Below, piece after piece: positions 1 through 6,821 of a stretch of 12,719 nucleotides of DNA. Source of the DNA: Accumulibacter sp031732795 (GTDB taxonomy: Bacteria; Pseudomonadota; Gammaproteobacteria; Burkholderiales; Rhodocyclaceae). Location: the NCBI GenBank assembly GCA_031732795.1, contig JAVMKC010000102.1:1-12719 (forward strand), given 5' to 3'. The first letter of the stretch is position 1, and each line of letters begins with the position of its first letter. The translations under genes were made by a program, and so were the position numbers. The notes below the pieces were generated by a model. It was not told the DNA's origin and made no database searches. It saw nothing but the letters and a program-made list of their open reading frames with translations.

Positions 1-39
1 GCGTTATCAATGTGAGACGATGATGTCATCAATGTAAAG
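1..39. repeat. Short direct repeats at window edge, possible IS end
   Basis: The 8-mer ATCAATGT occurs twice in the same orientation (6-13 and 28-35), separated by a short palindromic stretch (GATGATGTCATC, 19-30). This lies directly downstream of the stop codon of the truncated-looking GspC-like gene. Short repeated motifs of this kind are seen at the ends of some insertion sequences, for example the IS21 family, so an IS may begin here and extend out of the window. Only 39 bases are visible and no transposase is seen, so this is a weak inference. Confidence 0.25.
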
Positions 40-345
40 TTAGCGCTTATGCCCTCCCATCCCCGGCGTAGCGTCAGGACGATTAGCCTCTTCCTGCCCC
101 ATCAGATGCCGGCTGACGATGGCCTGGGCCGCTTGTTGCGGATCGGCCGGATGGGTTACCGCCAAGTCCGGCGAAGGCGGCATATTGATGCGCCAGAACA
201 GGTCGACAGCCACCCAGGCTACCAACGTCAATGTTCCTCCCCAGGCAAAAAACGCTCCGCTACGGACAGCAGGTTGCCCGGAAAATCGGGAAAAAACAGG
301 AAACGCGATGAGTTTCATCGACATGTCGGACAAAAGAGCGATCAT
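40..345 (-). CDS. GspC N-terminus-like membrane protein, short
   Basis: The predicted protein has 101 residues. It has a short N-terminal cytoplasmic stretch, one strongly hydrophobic segment at about 31-51 (AFFAWGGTLTLVAWVAVDLF), then a proline-rich linker and an alanine/glutamine helix ending in RHLMGQ (79-84). That order, membrane anchor then linker then '..aI..rHLfG', is the N-terminal pattern of the type II secretion inner-membrane protein GspC/PulC. GspC proteins continue into a periplasmic homology region and a PDZ or coiled-coil domain, both absent here. The ATG at 345 was chosen because a GTGGA-like ribosome site lies just upstream; a GTG at 375 would add 10 residues. It may be a truncated gspC remnant or a small stand-alone protein. 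No other secretion genes are visible. Function is not established. Confidence 0.45.
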   Translation of the reverse strand: MIALLSDMSMKLIAFPVFSRFSGQPAVRSGAFFAWGGTLTLVAWVAVDLFWRINMPPSPDLAVTHPADPQQAAQAIVSRHLMGQEEANRPDATPGMGGHKR

Positions 346-812
346 CTTAATTCCACTTTGCCGCTTGTGCACCACTCAATCGGGAATTGGCAGTATCTAC
401 TTGGGAGAATGGTGCGAACACGATTTCATACGTCTGTCGAACCACAACGATCCTCGCGCTTTGGCTGTTTCGTTGCCGGCCTGTGGAGGTGAGAGAGAAA
501 GCTCCGATTACGGCGGCACTCGATCTGGAACAATCTCACAGAATAAGCCAACAAATTTCAATGTCCCTGTCGCAGAAAGCGTGACCACGATCTTGGGAAG
601 AGATACGAGTTTAAGCATAACTCATTCTTCTTGCTTGTCGGATGAAGGTTCAGCCGGGAATTGCGATAGTGAATGGCAGTACTTTAGGTGGCCGCGAGCG
701 GACCAGGTGCAAAATCATCTGCACCTCCAATGCGTGGGCAGTCGCCATTCCTTGCAAGCAATCGAAACCCTCAGACTTACTGATCGGTGCGGTGGTACAT
801 GAACAGTGACTT

Positions 813-834
813 GGTTCGCAAGCTTGTGCGAACC
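813..834. repeat. Perfect 8-bp inverted repeat
   Basis: GGTTCGCA at 813-820 pairs perfectly with TGCGAACC at 827-834 across a 6-nt loop (agcttg). It lies about 100 bp beyond the phaC stop codon on the transcribed side. It could be a transcript-end hairpin or a protein-binding palindrome. No T-run follows on either strand. Confidence 0.45.
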
Positions 835-860
835 CGTTTGAACGCTACGCCCCCGGTTCT

Positions 861-905
861 CCAGAAAAAGCTGGCCCAATTCCAAATTCAAACCAGCTTT
901 TCTGG
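861..905 (-). terminator. Possible terminator hairpin after phaC
   Basis: The arms CCAGAAAAAGCTGG (861-874) and CCAGCTTTTCTGG (893-905) pair over 13 bp with one bulged A and an 18-nt loop. The structure starts 27 nt past the phaC stop. Read in the phaC direction, the inner GC stem is preceded by A-rich and followed by T-rich bases (CCAGCTTTTT), like a bidirectional rho-independent terminator. The loop is long and the T-run sits inside the stem, so strength is uncertain. Confidence 0.4.
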
Positions 906-931
906 CAGTCGCGTTTTCCCGGTTAATTCTC

Positions 932-2701
932 TTACGGGCAGACGTAGCGACCCGGCGCACCCTCGATTACTTTCAGCTTTCCCGCGCCCGGTTGCCGCGC
1001 GTCAATAGGCCGATCGGGGGGTGTCAGCAGCCATTCGTGCCAATCGTTCCACCACGAGCCTTGGTGGTGGATGGCGCCGGTCAAGAATTCCGATGCGGTG
1101 TCGGGCAGATCCGGTCGGGTCCAATAACCGTAGCGACCGAAGGCGGGCGGATTGACGATGCCGGCCAGATGTCCCGATTCGCCGAGGACGAAGCGTACCG
1201 TGCCGCGCGGCAGGTGGATGCCGAGATAAACGCTAGCCCAGTGGGCCACCTGGTCGTCAGCCGCCGCCAGGAAATAGCACGGCACTTTGACTTTGCGCAC
1301 ATCCAGAGCGACGCCGTTCACTGACAGTGATCCGGGCTGGGCCAGCGCGTTGCCATGCAGGAATCGATCGACGTAATCCGCCTGCAGCGCCGACGGGAGG
1401 CGGCTGAGGTCGGCGTTCCAGTGCAGCAGGTCGTCGGATAAACGGTCTTTGCCGAGCAGGTAGTGATTGATCACCAACGACCACGCCAAGTCGCCGGTGC
1501 GTTTTTGCGGACAGGTGACGGCGGTTTGCGGCGAATGACCATCGGCGGAAAAGTCGAGGATGCTGGCCAGGAAAGTCGCCGATGCGGCGCGGTAATCGCG
1601 GCGGGCGGCCATGTAGGCCAGGGTGGCCATCAACAGCGTGCCGCCCAGGCAATAGCCCAGCAAGTGGATTTTTCTTTCGCCCGTCGTCTGCTGGATGGCC
1701 CGGATCGCTGCCAGCACGCCCTGGATCAGGTAGTCGTCGAAAGTCTTGCCGGCGAGCCCTGCGTCGGGGTCGACCCAGCTGATGATGAAGGTGGTGTATC
1801 CCTGCGCCGTGGTCCACTGCACGAAAGAGTACTCGTCGGAAAGGTCGAACAGATAGTATTTGTGTTGCCAGGGCGGAATGATCAATAACGGCTTGCTCCA
1901 CTGCTGCGTCGTCGTCGGCGCGTACTGGATCAATTGCAACAGCTCATTTTCGAAGATGATCTGGCCGGGCGTGGTCGCCAGTTCCTTGCCCAGTCGCCGG
2001 TTTTTGCCCAACGGCAGGGAATCTTCCTGCAAATCGTTGAGCAGCCGCTTCAAGCCTTTGATCAGATTCCGTCCACGGCTGTCGAGCGTTTCCCGCCAGA
2101 CGGCCGGATTGGTCAGCGCAAAATTGCTTGGCGACAGGGCGTCGAGAAAAGGGTCAAGAAAAGGACCGAGAAAAGGATCGAAAAAAGGACCGAGCAAAGG
2201 ATCGGCCGAGCGGTGGCCCAGAGTGTCGGGCCGATCGTGTCCGGTTCCTTCGGCGGTGTCGGTATCAGCCAGCGCCTGATGCAGACGGCGGACGGTGATC
2301 AGGTACGACTGTTTGATGAACTCGAACAGAAAATGGTTGTTCCAGGCTTCGTCGGCAAAACGCGGGTCGTCCGGAGTGACGGAGATGGCGGCTTTTGGCG
2401 CGAGTCCCATGCCTTTAAGCAACGCGCCCTGCGCCAGTTGCAGATGATCGCGCATCAGGTCGATCTGCGTTCGCGCCAGGCGGAAGGGGTTGCTCAGCAG
2501 ACGGACGGAGAGATCCATCGCTGCCTTGGCGACGCCGAGTTCCCCGGCGGAAAGCACCCGCCCGGCCCGGGCTTGGCGTTTCATATGCCGGGCCAGCAGA
2601 CGTGAGGCCTGGCTGGCAACGTCGAGATAGAGTTCAGCGAAGTCGGCCGGCGTTGACGGCCAGGCGCTTTCGCTGCGCAAGGACGACGGCGGGATGATCA
2701 T
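932..2701 (-). CDS. phaC: Class I polyhydroxyalkanoate synthase (divergent)
   Basis: Polymerises (R)-3-hydroxyacyl-CoA into PHA at the surface of storage granules. The 589-residue protein has the synthase lipase-like box GYCLGG with nucleophile Cys351, the acid Asp483 (in ADDQVAHW) and the general base His511 (GESGHLAGIVNPP). It ends in the class I signature GAIHHQGSWWNDW...APGRYV. The start is the ATG at 2701. It overlaps the stop of the upstream hydrolase gene as ATGA and has an AGAGGAG ribosome site 8 nt before it, so translation is probably coupled. An in-frame start at 2749 would add 16 residues inside the neighbour. Two oddities are seen. A fivefold [D/G]P[F/L][F/L] repeat (about 167-186) lies just before DALSPSNF. 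The segment between the nucleophile and DLAWSLV is about 30 residues shorter than in Cupriavidus necator PhaC, as I recall that sequence. The triad is intact, so activity is likely. Confidence 0.93.
   Translation of the reverse strand: MIIPPSSLRSESAWPSTPADFAELYLDVASQASRLLARHMKRQARAGRVLSAGELGVAKAAMDLSVRLLSNPFRLARTQIDLMRDHLQLAQGALLKGMGLAPKAAISVTPDDPRFADEAWNNHFLFEFIKQSYLITVRRLHQALADTDTAEGTGHDRPDTLGHRSADPLLGPFFDPFLGPFLDPFLDALSPSNFALTNPAVWRETLDSRGRNLIKGLKRLLNDLQEDSLPLGKNRRLGKELATTPGQIIFENELLQLIQYAPTTTQQWSKPLLIIPPWQHKYYLFDLSDEYSFVQWTTAQGYTTFIISWVDPDAGLAGKTFDDYLIQGVLAAIRAIQQTTGERKIHLLGYCLGGTLLMATLAYMAARRDYRAASATFLASILDFSADGHSPQTAVTCPQKRTGDLAWSLVINHYLLGKDRLSDDLLHWNADLSRLPSALQADYVDRFLHGNALAQPGSLSVNGVALDVRKVKVPCYFLAAADDQVAHWASVYLGIHLPRGTVRFVLGESGHLAGIVNPPAFGRYGYWTRPDLPDTASEFLTGAIHHQGSWWNDWHEWLLTPPDRPIDARQPGAGKLKVIEGAPGRYVCP
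2144..2203 (-). repeat. Five tandem 12-bp repeats inside phaC
   Basis: Five adjacent 12-bp units (2144-2155, 2156-2167, 2168-2179, 2180-2191, 2192-2203) of the form gagaaaaggatc, with few substitutions. Read on the coding strand they give DPLL, GPFF, DPFL, GPFL, DPFL, alternating D and G. Because the unit is a multiple of three, copy-number change keeps the phaC frame open. The alternation suggests an older 24-bp unit. Confidence 0.9.
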
Positions 2702-3765
2702 CTGCTGTGCTCCTCTGCGCGCGCCACCGGGTTCCGGCCGGTTTGGCAAAAACGGATCATGCCGCGGCCATCGGCGATCCGTTCCAGCAGACCATCCCGT
2801 TCGAGATGGTTGAGGTGGGCGATCGCTTCACCCATGGCGAACATCGTCTGGTGGGTATCGAGATCCCGCGGGAAAAGCGTCGCCAACAATTCGGCGGCGT
2901 TTCGCGGTGTCGTGCAATGCGCGGCGAGAACCTGCAGACGTTCCTGATGATGCGCGTGCAGCGCGTGCACGCGGTCGGCGATTCCCCGGAACGGCCGTCC
3001 GTGCGAGGGCAGCACCAGGGTGTCGGCCGGCAGATCCAGGTAGCCGTCGATCGATTTCAGGTAATCGGCCAGCGAATCGGCATGCGGTGTGACGGCGAAG
3101 ACGCTGATGTTGGTCGAGATGGTCGGGAGCAGCATGTCGCCGGAAATCAACACGTCGAGTCCGGCACAGTACAGCGAGACGTGCTCCGGTGAGTGGCCAT
3201 GGCCGATACGCACCTGCCAGCGCTGCCCGCCGATGGTCAGCGAATCGTCGGCGAACAGTCGCTCGTAGGACGAGGGCAGTTCGGGAACGCCGCGATTATA
3301 GGTGCCGCTGCGCCGTTCGAGTGCCGCGCAGCGCTCTTCATCGAGACCATGCGCGCGGAACTGGCGCAACATCGGCTGATTGCCATGCCCGCCGATCTCG
3401 TGCCAGACGGCGTGCGCAGTCAGGTATTCGCCGACCGACATCGATACCGGGGCGCCGGTCCGTTGCTGCAGCCAGGCGGCCAACCCCAGGTGATCGGGAT
3501 GAAAGTGCGTGACCACGATCCGCGAAATCCGACCACCGCGTTGCGTGCTCGCCAGTCGAGCGAGGATTTGTTGCCAGCAGTCCTTGACGGCGTCGAGTGC
3601 AAAACCGGTATCGACGATCACCCAGCCGGATTCATCCTCGAGCAGCCAGAGATTGATGTGGTTGAGTGCGAAAGGCAAGGGCATGCGCAGCCAATGCACG
3701 CCGGGCGCGACCTGACAGGTTTCGCCAGCGGCCGGCGGGATGGCAAAAGGATAGACGGGGAGCAT
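2698..3765 (-). CDS. MBL-fold metallo-hydrolase with winged-helix tail
   Basis: A 355-residue metallo-beta-lactamase-fold hydrolase of the glyoxalase II/LACTB2-like type. The metal-binding motif THFHPDH is at 86-92 (His87, His89, Asp91, His92), followed by His191 (GHSPEH), bridging Asp210 (SGDM) and His255 (LPSHG). The C-terminus (about 270-340: TPRNAAELLATLF, AHLNHLERDGLL) looks like the winged-helix domain found in this subgroup. The start is placed at the ATG at 3765, where the family-like opening YPFAIPPAAGE begins. Upstream in-frame starts at 3855 and 3885 would add low-quality sequence and run into the divergent promoter region. Its stop overlaps the phaC start by 4 bp, so it is very likely co-transcribed with phaC. 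The substrate cannot be read from sequence; a thioester or lactone linked to acyl-CoA/PHA metabolism is an inference from context. Confidence 0.85.
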   Translation of the reverse strand: MLPVYPFAIPPAAGETCQVAPGVHWLRMPLPFALNHINLWLLEDESGWVIVDTGFALDAVKDCWQQILARLASTQRGGRISRIVVTHFHPDHLGLAAWLQQRTGAPVSMSVGEYLTAHAVWHEIGGHGNQPMLRQFRAHGLDEERCAALERRSGTYNRGVPELPSSYERLFADDSLTIGGQRWQVRIGHGHSPEHVSLYCAGLDVLISGDMLLPTISTNISVFAVTPHADSLADYLKSIDGYLDLPADTLVLPSHGRPFRGIADRVHALHAHHQERLQVLAAHCTTPRNAAELLATLFPRDLDTHQTMFAMGEAIAHLNHLERDGLLERIADGRGMIRFCQTGRNPVARAEEHSR

Positions 3766-3794
3766 CTGGAATCCGATCGTGGCCTGACGGTCGA

Positions 3795-3822
3795 TTGAAA
3801 AAGGGCTTGAACGCGCTACACT
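3795..3822 (+). promoter_or_regulatory. Candidate sigma-70 promoter for the rightward operon
   Basis: TTGAAA (3795-3800, five of six matches to the -35 consensus), a 16-nt spacer, then TACACT (3817-3822, four of six to -10). It lies about 110 nt before the thioesterase ATG at 3939, in the gap between divergent genes. On the opposite strand a TACAAT overlaps the alternative hydrolase start at 3855 but has no well-spaced -35. Prediction by eye only. Confidence 0.4.
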
Positions 3823-3938
3823 GACCGCTTTTGCGGCCGGTTGTCGAACTGGCATTGTAACGACATCCGCTGCGCGTAGTGGCAATACCAGGATACTTGC
3901 CGCAGGTTGATCGGTTGATCGGTCTTTTGGAGGCGAAG

Positions 3939-4451
3939 ATGCACAAAATCCAGGATCCGCATTTTGCCGAACGGGTACGCGCCAATTTTGCCAGCCAGCA
4001 GGCGATGACGTTGATCGGCGCGGAAATGGCCGTCGTCGAGCCCGGGTACACCGAAATCCATCTGCCGTGCAAGCCTGAAATCTGTCAGCAGCACGGTTAC
4101 ATTCATGGCGGGGTGGTCGGGATGATCGCCGATTCCGCTGCCGGCTACGCCGCCAGCACCTTGACCACGGCCGATACCGAAGTGTTGACCGTCGAATACA
4201 AGCTCAACCTGCTCGCGCCTGCCGCAGGCGAACGACTGGTTGCCGAGGGCTCGGTGGTCCGCTATGGCCGGACGCTGATCGTCACCCGGGCCGAGGTGTT
4301 TGCGGTCAAAGGAGCGCACAGAAAAGCCTGTGCGCTGATGCAACAAACGATCATCGCCGTATCCGGTGCGCCGGATGCGGCTTCTACCGCCGTGCAAACC
4401 CTATGCAAACCTTATGCAAACCTTATGCAAACCGTTAGAACGGGAGTTTGA
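3939..4451 (+). CDS. PaaI-family hotdog thioesterase
   Basis: A 170-residue hotdog-fold protein that probably hydrolyses an acyl-CoA thioester in the cytoplasm. The family core is visible as GYIHGGVVGMIADSAAGYA: the HGG turn is at 56-58 and the probable catalytic Asp65 is in the central helix. It is followed by the strand pattern EVLTVEYKLNLLAPA. The start is the ATG at 3939, with a GGAGG site 5 nt upstream; a GTG at 3879 would add 20 residues but has no such site. The last ~15 residues (about 152-166: VQTLCKPYANLMQT) are encoded by an 11-bp tandem repeat and look added rather than part of the fold. The stop is 3 nt before the next gene. The substrate is unknown; the adjoining isovaleryl-CoA dehydrogenase suggests a short or branched acyl-CoA. 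Confidence 0.82.
   Translation: MHKIQDPHFAERVRANFASQQAMTLIGAEMAVVEPGYTEIHLPCKPEICQQHGYIHGGVVGMIADSAAGYAASTLTTADTEVLTVEYKLNLLAPAAGERLVAEGSVVRYGRTLIVTRAEVFAVKGAHRKACALMQQTIIAVSGAPDAASTAVQTLCKPYANLMQTVRTGV
4393..4436 (+). repeat. Four tandem 11-bp repeats before the dehydrogenase gene
   Basis: TGCAAACCCTA, TGCAAACCTTA, TGCAAACCTTA, then TGCAAACCGTT, at exact 11-bp spacing. They form the 3' end of the thioesterase gene and end 18 bp before the ATG at 4455. The unit is not a multiple of three, so a change in copy number would shift the thioesterase reading frame at its C-terminus. The 11-bp phase also places each copy on nearly the same face of the helix, as for a cooperative binding site. Confidence 0.9.
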
Positions 4452-4454
4452 ACA

Positions 4455-5621
4455 ATGAATTTTCCCAGCCTCGATTTTGCTCATGGCGAGACGATCGCCA
4501 TGCTGCGTGACAGCGTGCGCGATTTCGCCGCTGCCGAAATTGCACCACGCGCCGCCGCGATCGACCGCGACAATCTGTTTCCCGCCGATCTGTGGCGCAA
4601 GCTGGGCGATATGGGCCTGCTCGGCATCACCGCCGAAGAGGAATACGGCGGCAGCGGACTGAGCTATCTGGCGCACATCATCGCCATGGAAGAGATTTCG
4701 CGGGCTTCGGCCAGCGTCGCTTTGTCTTACGGCGCGCATTCCAACCTGTGCGTGAACCAGATTCGCCGTAACGGCAACGCCGTGCAAAAAGCGCGCTTTC
4801 TGCCCAAGCTGATCAGTGGCGAACACGTCGGTGCGCTGGCGATGTCCGAGGCCAACGCCGGTTCCGACGTCGTCGGCATGAGCCTGCGCGCCCAACGGCG
4901 GGGCGATTGCTATCTGCTCAACGGCGGCAAGATGTGGATCACCAATGGGGGCGATGCCGACACGCTGGTGGTCTACGCCAAGACCGACATCGATGCCGGT
5001 CCGAAAGGGATTACCGCCTTCATCGTCGAAAAAGGTCTGCCCGGTTTCTCCTGCGGCAACAAGCTCGACAAACTCGGCATGCGCGGCTCGAACACGTATC
5101 CGCTGTTTTTCGACGATTGCCCGGTGCCGGCGGACAACGTTCTCGGCCAGGTCAATGGTGGCGTGCGGGTATTGATGAGCGGTCTCGATTATGAACGGGC
5201 GGTTCTCGCCGGCGGTCCGCTGGGGATCATGGCCGCGGCGCTGGATCTGGTGTTGCCCTACATCCATGAGCGACGGCAATTTGGCCAGTCGATCGGCGAG
5301 TTTCAACTGATACAAGGCAAGGTCGCCGACATGTACGCCACTTTCAACGCCTGCCGCGCGTACATCTACGCCGTCGGCCAAGCGTGCGACCGCGGCGAAA
5401 CGACCCGCAAGGACGCCGCCGGGGCGATTCTTTACGCGGCTGAAAAAGCCACCTGGATGGCCGGCGAGGCGATACAGATTCTCGGCGGCAACGGTTATAT
5501 CAACGACTATCCGGCCGGGCGCCTGTGGCGCGACGCCAAACTGTACGAGATTGGCGCCGGCACCTCGGAAATCCGCCGCATGCTGATCGGCCGGGAACTC
5601 TTTGGTGAAACCGCCCCGTAA
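4455..5621 (+). CDS. liuA: Isovaleryl-CoA dehydrogenase
   Basis: An FAD-dependent acyl-CoA dehydrogenase of 388 residues that oxidises isovaleryl-CoA to 3-methylcrotonyl-CoA in leucine breakdown. Motifs in order are SYGAHSNLCVNQI, ALAMSEANAGSDVV, KMWITNGGDADTLVVYAKTD, KLDKLGMRGSNT, LMSGLDYERAVLAGGPLGIM, RRQFGQSIGEFQLIQGK, IQILGGNGYINDYP and YEIGAGTSEIRRMLIGREL. The catalytic base that marks isovaleryl-CoA dehydrogenases is Glu247 in GLDYER. The position used by most other acyl-CoA dehydrogenases is Ala368 in GAGTSE, as expected for this subfamily. The start ATG has a GGGAG site 8 nt upstream. The gene follows the thioesterase by 3 nt. Other liu genes (methylcrotonyl-CoA carboxylase, methylglutaconyl-CoA hydratase) are not in the window, so the gene is detached from its usual cluster or from part of it. 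Confidence 0.92.
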   Translation: MNFPSLDFAHGETIAMLRDSVRDFAAAEIAPRAAAIDRDNLFPADLWRKLGDMGLLGITAEEEYGGSGLSYLAHIIAMEEISRASASVALSYGAHSNLCVNQIRRNGNAVQKARFLPKLISGEHVGALAMSEANAGSDVVGMSLRAQRRGDCYLLNGGKMWITNGGDADTLVVYAKTDIDAGPKGITAFIVEKGLPGFSCGNKLDKLGMRGSNTYPLFFDDCPVPADNVLGQVNGGVRVLMSGLDYERAVLAGGPLGIMAAALDLVLPYIHERRQFGQSIGEFQLIQGKVADMYATFNACRAYIYAVGQACDRGETTRKDAAGAILYAAEKATWMAGEAIQILGGNGYINDYPAGRLWRDAKLYEIGAGTSEIRRMLIGRELFGETAP

Positions 5622-5648
5622 CTTTTCATTGATGGATCGATATTTATC

Positions 5649-6788
5649 ATGAGTTGCACCTTACGCATCCTGAACGCCGACGATCATCAAGAACTCGGCC
5701 ATGTTCGACAATTTTTCCGCAACTACTCCGCCTGGCTCGGCGTAGACCTGTCGTACCAGCATTTCGAAGAGGAGATGGCCACCCTGCCTGGCGCGTACTC
5801 GGCACCCGGCGGCCGCCTGTTCTACGCCGAATGCGATGGCCGGCCGGCCGGTTGCGTCGGTTTGCGGCCGTTTTCCGACAACCTGTGCGAAATGAAACGG
5901 CTCTACGTCGAACCGCGGCAACGCGGTTACGGCGTCGGCCTGCAACTGGCGCTGGCGGTGATCAAGGCGGCCAAGGAAATCGGCTACCGCAAATTGCTGC
6001 TCGACACGCTGCCGGCGATGCGTGTCGCCGTTCGCCTGTACCGCGAACTCGGCTTCAAGGAAACGCCGGCCTACTACCAGACGCCGGTCGAAGGAACGAT
6101 GTTTCTGGCGCTGGACCTGCAGAACTGGTCGGAAGAAGAGGTGGCCAACGAAAACCTCTTTCACCTGTTCGACTTCAACCGCGCTTGGTCCAGCCGGATG
6201 CAGGAAGTTGATCCCGACTATTTCATGCGCCTGTCCAAGCTGCAGACGCCAGAATACCTGTGGATCGGCTGCGCCGATTCGCGCGTGCCGGCCAACGAAA
6301 TCGTCGGCCTGTTGCCGGGCGAGGTCTTCGTGCATCGCAACGTCGCCAACGTCGTCGTCCATACCGACCTCAACTGTCTGTCGGTGATCCAGTTCGCCGT
6401 CGACGTGCTCAAGGTCCGCCACGTGATGGTCGTCGGGCACTACGGCTGCGGCGGCGTCAAGGCGGCGCTCAACCGCGACCGTGTCGGGCTGGTCGACATC
6501 TGGTTGCGCCACGTGGTCGACGTGCATGAAAAACATCTCGCCCGGATCGACGCCTTGCCAGAAGAGGAACGTCATGACCGGCTCTGCGAACTCAACGTCC
6601 TCGAACAGGTAACCAACGTCTGCCAGACCTTCGTCATCCAGGATGCCTGGCGACGTGGACAACCGCTCACCGTCCACGGCTGGATTTACGGGCTCAAAGA
6701 CGGGTTGATGCGCGACCTCGGCTTCACCGTTCATCGCAACGACGACCTGCAGTCCGGCTATCTCGCCGCGCTCGAAACCTTGCGCTGA
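5649..6788 (+). CDS. GNAT acetyltransferase / beta-carbonic anhydrase fusion
   Basis: One open frame of 379 residues with two enzymes. Residues about 4-157 are a GNAT N-acetyltransferase: the acetyl-CoA loop QRGYGVG sits after EMKRLYVEP, and the fold closes with RLYRELGFKETPAYYQ. Residues about 166-372 align along their length with E. coli Can, a beta-carbonic anhydrase interconverting CO2 and bicarbonate. The zinc ligands are Cys208 and Asp210 (CADSR), His264 and Cys267 (GHYGCGG), followed by FVHRNVANVV, HTDLNCLSVIQFAVDVL, CELNVLEQV and HGWIYGLKDGL. The join at about 158-166 (NWSEEEVAN) is short and acidic. No internal stop or ribosome site is seen, so the fusion appears genuine. It begins 27 nt after the dehydrogenase with only a weak ribosome site. 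The GNAT substrate is unknown. Bicarbonate supply to acyl-CoA carboxylases is an inference from the neighbour. Confidence 0.88.
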   Translation: MSCTLRILNADDHQELGHVRQFFRNYSAWLGVDLSYQHFEEEMATLPGAYSAPGGRLFYAECDGRPAGCVGLRPFSDNLCEMKRLYVEPRQRGYGVGLQLALAVIKAAKEIGYRKLLLDTLPAMRVAVRLYRELGFKETPAYYQTPVEGTMFLALDLQNWSEEEVANENLFHLFDFNRAWSSRMQEVDPDYFMRLSKLQTPEYLWIGCADSRVPANEIVGLLPGEVFVHRNVANVVVHTDLNCLSVIQFAVDVLKVRHVMVVGHYGCGGVKAALNRDRVGLVDIWLRHVVDVHEKHLARIDALPEEERHDRLCELNVLEQVTNVCQTFVIQDAWRRGQPLTVHGWIYGLKDGLMRDLGFTVHRNDDLQSGYLAALETLR

Positions 6789-6821
6789 AAACGACGCGGC
6801 AAGCGCGGGCGACGACTCTCG

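Larger units (their letters stand above)
376..931. other. Intergenic region with no convincing gene
   Basis: About 550 bp between the GspC-like gene and the end of phaC. Open frames on both strands have no recognisable domain, show unremarkable composition and overlap neighbouring genes. No tRNA or ribosomal RNA is recognised. The stretch contains three inverted repeats: AGGTGCA/TGCACCT (705-711 and 720-726), GGTTCGCA/TGCGAACC (813-834) and a longer one next to phaC (861-905). It is visibly less GC-rich than the phaC side, which may mean decayed or foreign DNA. Confidence 0.5.

Noticed and set aside
119..802. 227-codon plus-strand open frame
   Set aside because: It runs antisense through the GspC-like gene, has no recognisable domain, and its composition looks like a chance frame.
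1257..1901. Long alternative minus-strand frame inside phaC
   Set aside because: It is the arginine/proline-rich shifted reading of phaC; the catalytic motifs are all in the phaC frame.
4313..4336. 9-bp perfect inverted repeat (AGCGCACAG/CTGTGCGCT) inside the thioesterase gene
   Set aside because: It lies in well-conserved coding sequence with no T-run and no link to a start or stop; probably incidental.
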